NCBI RefSeq assembly: GCF_965638725.1
Contig: NC_134949.1
Location: 125,362,294-125,426,293 of the forward strand
Length of the DNA: 64,000 nucleotides
Source of the DNA: Aptenodytes patagonicus
Lineage: Eukaryota > Chordata > Aves > Sphenisciformes > Spheniscidae
Direction of reading: 5' to 3'
A program made the translations under genes and the position numbers. Shown piece after piece: positions 31,247-41,358 of this stretch (position 1 is the stretch's first letter; the number at the start of each line of letters is the position of its first letter). The notes below the pieces were generated by a model. That model saw only the letters and a program-made list of their open reading frames with translations, did not search any database and was not told where the DNA came from.

Positions 31247-34166
31247 ATTTTTAATTTTAACAAAAGTGAACCGCCTCCACAATAAGCTCCAAAGAAACAA
31301 ATAAAGCAGATGTATCCTCTTCCAGCATCCCTCTGGGCGGGGAGACGACAATCCCCGCAGTGGCAGCCCCAGCTGATGTTCTGGGCACAGCAAGTAGCAG
31401 GCAGCAGGGCTGTCTGTGGGGCTGTGGGGTGGCAGCTGGAAAGAGTCGGGCTGCTGGTGGTGCTTCTCCTGGGCTCCCAGAAAAGGGGTGCTGTTCCAGC
31501 CCTTACAGCTAACTTAGCAGCAGCGGCTCAGATGTGAAAGCTTGGCACTCACTCAGTGATGTTTCTTACCTGGTCTGGGGTGGAGGGAAGGAAAAGCAAG
31601 AAAAGTGAGAAAGAAAATGGGGGAAAAAATCCCCTTTGGGCTAAGAAGCATCTGCTGGTCATTGCACATGAGCAATTCCCAGCAGTCAACAATGGAGCAG
31701 TGTGTTGGAGGAGCTTTGGTTTTCTGTGTGCTCCAGTACTTTTCCGTAACGGTTGTAGCATTGCTGGATTTTAATGATGTGGCGTGCTGCATTAATATTG
31801 GCTACATCCAACTTAAATGGGTCTGGGACTAGCGTCCATGTGCTCCTAATCAGATTTTGATGAAAACTAGAGGCAGCAAAAGAAAATGATAATTCATCTT
31901 CTGGCCAGCCTCGGGCTGGTTTCAGGGCAGCTGCTGGTGTGGCCCATTGCGGACAAATGCAGGAGCTGGAGGAAGCAGCTCTGGCAGGACCTCGGGGGCC
32001 TGGGTGGCCGAAATCTGGATGGGGAGTCACCCAGCTGTGCCGACCATGGCAGGGTGGGTGACGTAGTGGCCGGCTGTTGCTGGAGGTGACAAGGACGCCT
32101 CCGCCTGACGCCCAGCACTGGGAGAGGAGAAGACAGTGGGGAAGGAGGGGCAGGGCAGCCGCCCATGGAGCTGGCAGGGACGTACCTAGGGTAGCGAAGG
32201 CCTCCAAGGATGAGTCCTGGGGACCGTGTTTAACCAGCGGCCCCAGCACAGGATGCGTGTGCTGATGAAGTTTGGCACTGGTGAGGAGTTGGGGAGCATT
32301 GCAGGTGTGGAGGAGAACAGGACGGTGGCCCAGAAAGAAGTGAAAGGCCCTGAAGGACAGGAGTGAGACAAAAGTTGGTGGTGTGGAGTACCAGCATCAT
32401 GAGCTTTGTCGGCAAGTAAGAATTTCTGCTACAAGCTGGGAGCCTGTCCTCCTGGGATTGGCACAGGATGAGAAAGGCTTGTGTGCACGGGTTCGTCTCC
32501 ATGCCATGGGGAGCTATAATGTGATGCAGAGGTGACAAAGAGAAATGTGATGAGTAGATGTTCTAAGGAGCTATTTTCAGAAGCGAAGGGAATACCGAGT
32601 AACGTTGCAAAGCACTGCAGTGGCACCTCCTTTGGGGCAGGTACTGTGTAAAGTTTGAACACCTGGTCAAAAAGGATGAATTCACACCAAAAGATTGAGG
32701 AAAAGCTATTCCAGGTATCAGGGGTTTGCACTGTCTAATTTACGAGAGGAGGGGACAGGACCTTGGTTGGTGTAGTCCAGCAAAATTTCCAAATTTCCAA
32801 ATTTGGAATTCCAAAAAATGGTGGATATTGATAGTTGTCTTGTGCTTGGGAATAGAGAAAACATAAAGCTGGAGAAGGAGCTTACTCCAGAGGAAGGGGA
32901 AATAATGTCTCTTCAGCAGATGCACATTGCACATCGTAAGTTACATGTCATGAGGAACTGCATGAAAAATAAAGCAAGGAGAGAGTATGGCTGATCATAC
33001 GACAGCGTATACTGAACGCACAGGACAGGCTGCCCGGCATGCTGAGAAACAGGATCGCAGCAGGAATATTTCCAGGATCTGGAAACGTCTCTCACCTGAA
33101 GAGAGGAAGCAGGCGGTGAGGCAGGGAATGACAGGTCCCCTTCGCACTGCTGCGTGGCTTTTCCCTGTGGTGACACCGCCTAGACTTTGCAGGACTTTGC
33201 AAGGAAGCTGTGAGCTTCCCTTGGGAAACTGGCTGCTGTTTCACTGCCAGGGTTTCACTGGTGGAAATCTGCTACCTAGGGATGTCTGTAGTATGCTAGA
33301 GATAGCTGAAGAGAGTGAATTCAACCAGTGCTATATATCCTTAGCAATGTATTTTGCACTCCTGCTCTTAGCAGTACATTTTTAACCTGTAGTGATCTTT
33401 GCCTGACTGTTACTATTCCTCATGTCAGCATCAACATCTTCTCTCAAGGGACTCATGCTAAAAACACAGGTATTTTGGTGCATTTTGGTGTCTTAAGGGT
33501 GCATGTTAAAGTCTTGTCCGCTACTATTCAAACATCACGAGGGCCTGGCGGACACTTGATCGCCGTTGGTGTCGGCAGGCGGGACTCAGAAATGTGTGCT
33601 GAGATAATATCCTGGGAGGTGACGAAGCCTCTTTGGGTTACAGACAGGCCCACCCAATAGTCACGCGCAGGGTACGTCCGAGTCCCAAAAACTGGCAGCA
33701 GGGCTTATTGACATGCCGTAGGTGAAGATCAGAGACTTCTAAAGGGCGGCCTGTCAGGCTGTATTTTTCGTTTCCAAATTAGATGTGAAGCCGATGGTAG
33801 AAACACAGCAAGTGCTTCTTCCTCGCTTGGTGCCATCACCCAGTGGGGTGGCACCTGGGCAGCAAGTCCTGCCCCAGAATGGGGAGAAGCAACTCCAGGG
33901 GCGATAGCTGCCGAGTCCCTTTCCCAACCTCCTGCGCCGAAACAGCGAGTGCCTCTGTGAATGTAAAGCCGTCTTCTGCTCACTTGCAAGAAGCCAACGG
34001 TACCTGCAAGTACCAAGGTTTTATGCTTATTTTTCTATATTTTACCTACTGAGGGGTCACGGGGTGTAATGGGAAGGAAGCTGGCTCGTTCGTCACCCGT
34101 TGTAATTAGGCACTGTTGCAGATGTGTGCATAGAAGGAAGCAATCTTGGAAATATTGGTGCATATT
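31247..34166. other. Spacer of the inverted repeat; mostly unidentified GC-rich DNA
   Basis: About 2.9 kb between the two arms. It contains a probable CR1 relic (about 32570-32800). Overlapping open frames on both strands at 31.3-33.7 kb are stop-poor because of GC content. I recognise no transposase, reverse transcriptase or host protein in them. Confidence 0.4.
32570..32800 (+). mobile_element. Probable old CR1 relic
   Basis: Blocks resembling CR1 ORF2 coding DNA are present: GTAAAGTTTGAACACCTGGTCAAAAAGGATGAATTCA, TTACGAGAGGAGGGGACAGGACCTTGG and GTAGTCCAGCAAAA. It is decayed, with no open frame. Confidence 0.45.
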
Positions 34167-34237
34167 AAAAAAAAAAAAGGAAGAAAAATCCCCATGGTGA
34201 GGGGAGGGGAAACACAGGCTGGGGAGCAAGAAAGAAG
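34167..34237 (-). repeat. Right arm of a perfect 71-bp inverted repeat
   Basis: Exact reverse complement of the left arm at 31175-31246. It starts with a 12-A run and ends GGGGAGCAAGAAAGAAG. No target-site duplication is visible in the bases just outside the arms. Confidence 0.9.
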
Positions 34238-35090
34238 TGGAAGAGGACTGTCAGACAGGGAATTTGGGATTCCCTGAGCCTGTTGGCTGCTCCAAGCCAC
34301 CCGATCGGAGGAGCTGCCCTGCCCTGCCCTGCCCTGCTGCCTGCCCATTGCCTGCTGGCCACCCCCAGGTAAGTCTTTGTGCCCAGATGCAAAGTTTAGC
34401 CCAACATTGGTGAATTACTGGGCTTGCTGTTGTTTCAGCCTGGATGATAGCGCTACTGATCTGTATTTGTCATGGTACCATTATTTAGGAATAAATTATC
34501 TCTGAAGCTGTTGGTCTGGTGCCTGTTGCTGTATCCTGAACCCATAACTCGCTGGGGCTGCCCTGAGCCCTTGTTCTGTCTGTCTTGATTTTGTGGCTGA
34601 CCATAAAGCTGTGAAAGATTGCTGCCTAATGTGTGAAATTTTGAGGGGGCCCAAGGGAAATAAGAAAGTAGGCGAATAGTTGTTGTTTCATATAGGGTAG
34701 GCATGGACGGTGAAACAGCTGACTTGCAGAGTGGGGTGGAAAGTGATAGACGGTCCTAAAAAGTAACTTCATATTAATGTGCTGTGTACTAAGTACATTG
34801 CAGAGGGCATGGATTAACATTCAAAATATAGCAGAGAAGTGCAGTATGTACCTATTTAAAGCTGCTGAGCTATCTAGTTTTGAAATGTTCGGTCATTAAA
34901 AATCTTCTTAGACATCTAAGAAAGTGCATCAGCTTCTTTTTTTTTTACCCCAGGTGTCTTTTTCTATAGTAACGAGTAGCAAGGCTTCATGATTACCTCC
35001 AGGAGCACAAGAAGTGCAACACTACATACTTAGAAATTCAGGGAAGGATGAAAATGCAGGCATCCCATTTCGATGCTCTAGGTGGAAACC
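34238..35090. other. Intergenic, nothing recognised
   Basis: It holds a short CCCTG tandem run near 34316-34336 and a T run near 34938. No gene or recognised repeat. It ends at the target-site copy AAACC of the next LTR. Confidence 0.5.
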
Positions 35091-35686
35091 TGTCATGGTT
35101 TAGCCCCGGCCGGCAACTAAGCCCCACCCAGCCGCTCGCTTAGTCCCCCTCCAGTGGGATGCGGGAGAGAATCAGAAGGGTAGAAGTGAGAAAACTGGTG
35201 GGTTGAGATAAAGACAGTTTAATGGGCAAAGCAAAAGCTGCACACGCAAGTGAAGCAAAACAAGGAATTCATTCACTCCTTCCCATGGGCAGGCAGGTGT
35301 TCAGCCATCTCCAGGAAAGCAGGGCTCCATCACGCGTAACGGTTACTTGGGAAGACAAACGCCATCACTCCGAACATCCCCCCCTTCCTCCTTCTTCCCC
35401 CAGCTTTATATACTGAGCATGACGTCACATGGTGTGGGATATCCCTTTGGCCAGTTGGGGTCAGCTGTCCCAGCCGTGTCCCCTCCCAACTTCTTGCGCA
35501 CCCCCAGCCTACTTGCTGGTGGGGTGGGGTGAGAAGCAGAAAGGGCCTTGACTCTGTGTAAGCACTGCTCAGCAATAGCTAAAACATCCCTGTATTATCA
35601 ACACTGTTTTCAGCACAAATCCAAAACGTAGCCCCATACCAGCTACTATGAAGAAAATTAACTCTATCCCAACCAAAACCAGCACA
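35091..35686 (-). mobile_element. Solo LTR, bird ERVL-like, minus strand
   Basis: A 596-bp element with TG...CA ends (minus-strand sense TGTGCTGGTTTTGG ... CTAAACCATGACA), flanked by a perfect 5-bp direct repeat AAACC (35086-35090 and 35687-35691). A 5-bp duplication is usual for ERVL-type insertions. It contains a TATA box on the minus strand (35404-35412) and a cAMP-response-element octamer TGACGTCA (35420-35427). No internal retroviral genes remain, so it is a solo LTR left by recombination. It is related to, but diverged from, the LTRs at 39896 and 47153. Confidence 0.9.
35404..35427 (-). promoter_or_regulatory. LTR core promoter: TATA box and CRE
   Basis: On the minus strand a TGACGTCA octamer (plus coordinates 35420-35427) precedes TATATAAAG (35404-35412) by 7 bp. 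Both lie in the U3 end of the solo LTR and would direct transcription leftward, away from B3GALT5. Confidence 0.6.
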
Positions 35687-37439
35687 AAACCTTACACTAA
35701 CTGAGCTAGAGATACTGCAGTCTCCAATTGCTTAGAGATTTGATGGTTTAATATTTGAAGCGCAATACTGATGATTCAGAGGTACACATTTCTCTCAGGC
35801 ACTCATTGCGCACTGCTATACCACCGTAGGTTTCTGTTGCATTTTATTCGTTATTAATTTCCCTGCGATGACTGCGCAGACCCCGGGGCACAGAGGCAGC
35901 GAAGCTGATGTGGGTACCCCACGGCAGAAGCGTGGGTTCGTCTGCCTGACCACAGCTTTTCCATGCTCGAGTGGGCGCCGGAAAGGAGGCTGGTGGTAGT
36001 CCTAGTGTTGTCATATTTTTGGGCCCGGGGACCAGAGTGGGAAAACATGAGTTTGACATACATAATTACGCTGAGACTTTTAAATAATACCAGCAGAAGG
36101 GGTCTATGTCCTTAGCGGCTGTGCGCAGGTGAATGCCCTCAATGGGCAGCGCTGCGCTTTGTGGAGCTGCGGGCTGAACCAAACGGACAACATTCATTTG
36201 CTCAGTAAAATGCTATGGGATATTTTTTGCAGCGGTTAGCGCGAGGACTGCTTCCAGACAGAACCATTTTTTCCTTTCTTAATTACAATTCCATTTCCTG
36301 AATCCCAAACAGCGGGGAGTTGATTTAATGGGCAAGAGGAAACAAGGAGAGGTACATTTATTGCTCGTGTATATGTTGCTATGCTGTATTAAAGATTAAT
36401 AAACTTCAAACTTCCAGGCAGTCAGTTTTCCTGGCCTGATCCGTGCAGAAGAGGAGCTTGTGGGGGGCGGGCACCCCCATGTCTGGGTGAGCACAACACA
36501 TCCTGATCCAGGGCAGATCATGGTTTCGTTCTCTTGGAAAAAGGAGAGTTGAGAGGGGGAATATACACTAGAGATAAGATAAAATGCTTACAAGCAGACC
36601 AAGTTGAAAATATCTGCCTTTTTTTTTTTTAAATATCCTTTTCATGATTAAAAAATGCCATCATAAAAAGTCGCCTGGCAAGCGAGCAATGAGAAATAAA
36701 CATATAAATCCTCAGCTGGACACTGTGTATACTCCCATGATGTCCGCGTCTTCAAGCTCGTCTTTCATGGGGCAGAGTGGCAGAGGGCTAAAGCTAAACA
36801 CGCAAGTCGTGACAATCCTGGCTGTGGGGAGACCCGAGCTCCACGGCTGCCATCAGGCAGAGCCAAGCCGTGGCTGCTGAGGGGGCAGAGGATGAGGAGT
36901 GGGGCTTTTCGGCTTGGCGTTTGAGCAGGGTCTGCTCCCTGTCCCACTGACTATTTATTTTATTTAGTGACCCTTAAATACACTCGGGGTGCCCCTTACG
37001 AAAGGCGAGTGCTGCGAACGCCAGCCTAGCGACCAACAATAAGGGAGATTCCCACCCCAAGCAGGCACGCCTTCAGAGAAAGGAGTGCTTTAGCGGCAGG
37101 TGAAGGACAGACCGAGGGCACCCGTTGGCACGGGGGGCTTCAGCACTGCAGCTCCCGTCTGTGCCGGGGGAGCTGCCTCCCACCAGCCGGGAGCAGGGAG
37201 TCGCAGCCCCTGCTCTGCAGGCTGGGTTCTCATCCGCGAGTTCCCCTCCTCATGGGCCGGACAAGCCCTCAGGCAACAAAAGAAGAAAAGTTGGAAGCTG
37301 TCCATATAGGAGTCACAAAGTGTGAATTATCTAATTCACCTGGGAAATCATGGGGAAGATGGACATCTGGCTACCGATATTCACTGTCATTCACCTGAAA
37401 AAATACCACCCAAAAACCCAACACTGAAAAAACCCTGTA
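35687..37439. other. Intergenic, nothing recognised
   Basis: Mixed composition, with short stop-poor frames on both strands near 35.8-36.1 and 36.8-37.3 kb that have no recognisable domains. An AATAAA-like site lies near 36395. Confidence 0.45.
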
Positions 37440-37533
37440 CATTTTCTAAAGTATAAATATTTAAAAGATTTTATTTATTTTATATAGATATAAAATACAT
37501 TATTTATATTTATTTTATTTTTAAAATATTTAT
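37440..37533. repeat. AT-rich low-complexity block
   Basis: Nearly pure A/T sequence (TTTATTTATTTTATATAGATAT-like) ends exactly where the CR1 fragment begins. It may mark the original AT-rich insertion target of the CR1 or a replication-slippage tract. Confidence 0.7.
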
Positions 37534-38066
37534 TTGACACCCCACCTGGAGTACTGCGTCCAGCTCTGGAGCCCTCAGCATAAGAAAGACACGGACCTGT
37601 TGGAGCGGGTCCAGAGGAGGGCCACGAAAATGATCAGGGGGATGGAACACCTCTCCTGTGAGGAAAGGCTGAGAGAGTTGGGGTTGTTCAGCCTGGAGAA
37701 GAGAAGGCTTCGGGGAGACCTTATTGCAGCCTATCAGTACTTAAAGGGGGCTTATAAGAAAGATGGGGACAAACTTTTTAGCAGGGCCTGTTGCGACAGG
37801 ACAAGGGGGAATGGCTTTAAACTAAAGGGGGGTAGATTTAGACTAGATATGAGGAAGAAATTTTTTACGCTGTGGGTGGTGAAGCACCGGCACACGTTGC
37901 CCAGAGAGGTGGTGGATGCCCCATCCCTGGAAACATTCCAGGTCAGGCTGGACGGGGCTCTGAGCAACCTGATCTAGTTGAAGATGTCCCTGCCCACGGC
38001 AGGGGGGTTGGACTAGATGACCTTTAGAGGTCCCTTCCAACCCAAACTATTTTTCTATGATTCTAT
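37534..38066 (+). mobile_element. CR1 LINE 3' end with ORF2 remnant
   Basis: A 5'-truncated CR1. An open frame at 37534-37977 encodes about 147 residues of the ORF2 C-terminal region downstream of the reverse-transcriptase domain ([44 protein letters not shown]) and ends at TAG. The 3' UTR and the diagnostic terminus TTCTATGATTCTAT (38053-38066) follow. The DNLI-type ending and [11 protein letters not shown] variant differ from the copies at 40.7 and 62.2 kb, so this is another subfamily. It is not functional on its own. Confidence 0.95.
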
Positions 38067-39895
38067 AAAAGGCATTGATAAATATTTGTGGAGCCGGTGG
38101 TTTTGCTCAATTTACTAAATTACTGCAAATAATACTCTCAGGTAACAGAAAGTACTGTAGTAGAGCAGGGTTGCAGGCGGGTGGATGGAGGACTGTACTG
38201 ATAAACAAGGTTTCCCCGAAAAAAAAAAGTAACATAGTTATCATTTTATTTCAGATGCTGACATGGCAATGCATTATAGATCAGTTCCAGGTTCTTAAAG
38301 AAATACATGTTCACCGAATGGCCTTTTTTTCTTTTGTGAAAAACATGTTTCACTTCTTGGAATACATCTTGAAACGAGGGGAAACATTTCAAAGAGGAAC
38401 GATGTAAAAAATTATTTCATTTCTGTTGAGCTTTTTTCAAGTTTCAATCCCTTTGAAGGTAATATTGCATCAGATTACCCTTGCGACCCGTTTTATACCA
38501 ACGCCATGCCCGACAGCAGATTAGCTTGTTGTGTTCAGCTGGATTCGGAGCCTTCTGCTCAGGAAAAAACGGTGTAGGAGCCATTCCTGCTGGTGTTGTA
38601 GTGTCCCAAATGCTTCTTTAAAAATCATGGGTATGGGCTAGCACCATAGCCTGTATCAACCATGATACACTTGTAATGATTAAGCTCTGTTGCTTTCAAT
38701 GCCAGCTGAAAAACAGGTGAAAAGTCTGAAGACTTAAGCTGGGCTTGGTTTTCATTTCTGTTGCGTTTGTGCAATTCTGCTGGCAGGTGCGGTCTCACGT
38801 GCACTGGTAAAATCCATCGTACGTCTTGTTATGCCCATCGTAACGGCAATGACAACCCCGGTCTTGAGTCAAAGTCCTGTGCTAAGGTATGCTTTACCCA
38901 TCAGGTCGGGTGTTTAACAATGCACCTGTTGTATCAATGAACTTTAAACTTGCCTAACAACGTTATATGCCTTTGCTGGCTCTATACGGGACTCAGCAGG
39001 ACACATGCAGGGCAGAGTGGGCAATTGCCCACGAGATAGGCTCATCTCGCCTCCCAGGATGTCGCTGAGAGCTGTGTTTGCAAGCTGGATCTCCCGTTGC
39101 TCCTGACAGTGTGTCTGCCAGCCCGGGTCCCACCGAGGTGGGGTGCAGCCCTGCTGCGGGCACGTGCTGCCACGCAGGGTGGCGCGGTGCCATCCCTTGC
39201 CCTGGTCCTTGCTGGCCATGCAGAGGTGGCACCTGGGCTGAGTGCTCTCTGGCAAATTCAGGTTGGTGGCTCCGGATTTCTCCTTTGCTGACGCTTTGGG
39301 GAAAAGCATCCTGCAAGCTTTCTAGAAACGTGCTGGAAGTGTTTCGGGAACTATTTTCCCTCTGAGAAATGCTGGTGTTTCTTTAAAATGCAGAGAAGAG
39401 GCAAAAAGAGGAGAATACAGTACTTTCGTTTTTTAAATTTGGAAGCTTTGTTGCACTTGGTTTTAACCCAAATGACCTAAAACTTTCCTGTTGACAGCCC
39501 TTGTTTTGAGCCAGATCAAAAGTATGCTATTTGGATACCTTCCCCTTGGCTTTTGCTCTCTCACCGGCCCAGAACAAGAACATGCTGATAATAAATAACA
39601 CCACCCCACCCCCCATTAAACTCAGCAGCTCAGAGGGATCCATTTGTCAGAGCCATAACTGAGTGAACGGTTTTCTGGCACTGCAATCAAGCTCCATCAA
39701 AACCTTCATCTCAAGCTATGTACCAGATAATGGTGCTCAGATCAGTCAGCGCTGAGAAAACATTTGCAGGCAGATAAGGCTGGAAGGGAAGGAGTGGGAG
39801 TTTTATTAAACCTGGTTTTCAATCATTATTTCCTGGGGATCGCATCCTTGTCTGGGTGGCGTCGTTCCTTCAGGAGGCAAGGAGACGTAAGCTCT
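38067..39895. other. Intergenic, nothing recognised
   Basis: About 1.8 kb. Overlapping GC-rich open frames near 38.94-39.37 kb on both strands have no domain I recognise. It ends with GCTCT, the target-site copy of the next LTR. Confidence 0.45.
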
Positions 39896-40466
39896 TGTCG
39901 TGGTTTAACCTCAGTCGGCAACTGAGCACCACGCAGCCGCTCACTCACTCCTCCCCGCCCCAGTGGGATGGGGGAGAGAATTGGGAGAGTAGAAGTGAGA
40001 AAACTCGTGGGTTGAGATAAAAACAGTTTAATAATTGAAATAAAATAAAGTAATAATAATATTATTATTAATAATAATAATAATAATAATATACGATGCC
40101 AGTGATGCACAGTGCAATTGCTCACCACCCGCCGACCGATGCCCAGCCAGTCCCCGAGCAGCGGCCCCCCCGGCCAGCTTCCCCCAGTTTATGTACTGAG
40201 CATGACGTCACATGGTATGGAATGTCCCTGTGGCCAGTTTGGGTCAGCTGTCCTGGCTGTGCCCCCTCCCGGCTTCTTGTGCACCTCCAGCCTTCTCAGC
40301 TGGTAGAGCATGGGAGGCTGAAAAGCCCTTGACTAGTGTAAGCACTGCTCAGCAACAACTAAAACATGGGTGTGTTGTCAACATTGTTCTCATGCTAAAT
40401 CCAAAACACAGCACTGTGCCAGCTACTAGGAAGAAAATTTACTCTATTCCAGCTGAAACCAGGACA
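39896..40466 (-). mobile_element. Solo LTR, bird ERVL-like, minus strand
   Basis: A 571-bp LTR. In minus-strand sense it begins TGTCCTGGTTTCAGCTGGAA and ends AACCACGACA. A perfect 5-bp target duplication GCTCT flanks it (39891-39895 and 40467-40471). It contains TGACGTCA (40203-40210), a TACATAAA TATA-like box (40188-40195) and an internal TTA/TAA microsatellite (about 40050-40092). It is the same family as the + strand copy at 47153-47709. The short open frames inside are chance. Confidence 0.93.
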
Positions 40467-40689
40467 GCTCTGCCCCAGCTTGCCTCGTCCATAACACATG
40501 CCCACGGGGAGGCTGCAGATGCTCTCCATCCAACGAGGGGTTGCAAGCACTGGCTGCCCCACGCTGAGCCTACAACCAACATCCCAACGGCCAGGCTCCA
40601 TCCCCTTGACCTGCACAGCTCCATGGTGACTCCTGCCCATCTCCTGGGCTTTTCATGACTGCCTCGCTACTGACAGGTAGAAGATAACA
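40467..40689. other. Short GC-rich spacer between solo LTR and CR1
   Basis: About 220 bp without recognised content. It begins with the right-hand target-site copy GCTCT. Confidence 0.5.
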
Positions 40690-41358
40690 CGGTGCCATGC
40701 AGGAAGAAGAAGTGCTGGTTGACAGCCGGCTGAACATGAGCCGGCAGTGTGCCCAGGCGGCCAAGAAGGCCAATGGCATCCTGGCCTGTATCAGAAAGAG
40801 TGTGGCCAGCAGGAGTAGGGAAGTGATCGTGCCCCTGTACTCGGCACTGGTGAGGCCGCACCTCGAATACTGTGTTCAGTTTTGGGCCCCTCACTACAAG
40901 AAAGACGTTAAGGTGCTGGAGCGTGTCCAGAGAAGGGCAACGAGGCTGGTGAGGGGTCTGGAGAACAAGTCTTATGAGGAGCGGCTGAGGGAACTGGGGT
41001 TGTTTAGCCTGGAGAAGAGGAGGCTGAGGGGAGACCTTATCGCTCTCTGCAACCACCTGAAAGGAGGTTGTAGCGAGGTGGGTGTCAGTCTCTTCTCCCA
41101 AGTAACAAGTGATAGGACGAGAGGAAATGGCCTCAAGTTGCGCCAGGGGAGATTTAGATTGGACATGAGGAAAAATTTCTTTACTGAAAGAGCGGTTAAA
41201 CATTGGAACAGGCTGCCCAGGGAAGTGGTTGAGTCACCATCCCTGGAAGTAGATGAGGCGCTTAGGGACATGGTTTAGTGGGCATGGTGGTGTTGGGTTG
41301 ATGGTTGGACTCAATGATCTTAGAGGTCTTTTCCAACCTTAATTATTCTATGATTCTA
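40690..41358 (+). mobile_element. CR1 LINE 3' end with ORF2 remnant
   Basis: A 5'-truncated CR1 with an open frame (to the TAG at 41276-41278) covering the ORF2 C terminus: [77 protein letters not shown]. Compared with the copy at 62.2 kb it lacks five residues (FKRRV) before DEALRDMV, an in-frame 15-bp deletion. The 3' UTR ends with TTATTCTATGATTCTA near 41358. It is a relatively young but dead copy. Confidence 0.95.

Noticed and set aside
31686..32249. 187-codon minus-strand open frame
   Set aside because: It is Pro/Ser/Leu-rich in GC-rich DNA, overlaps frames on the other strand, and has no domain or splice context.
31175..34237. A complete DNA transposon with terminal inverted repeats
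   Set aside because: No target-site duplication and no transposase-like frame were found. Only the inverted repeat itself is claimed.
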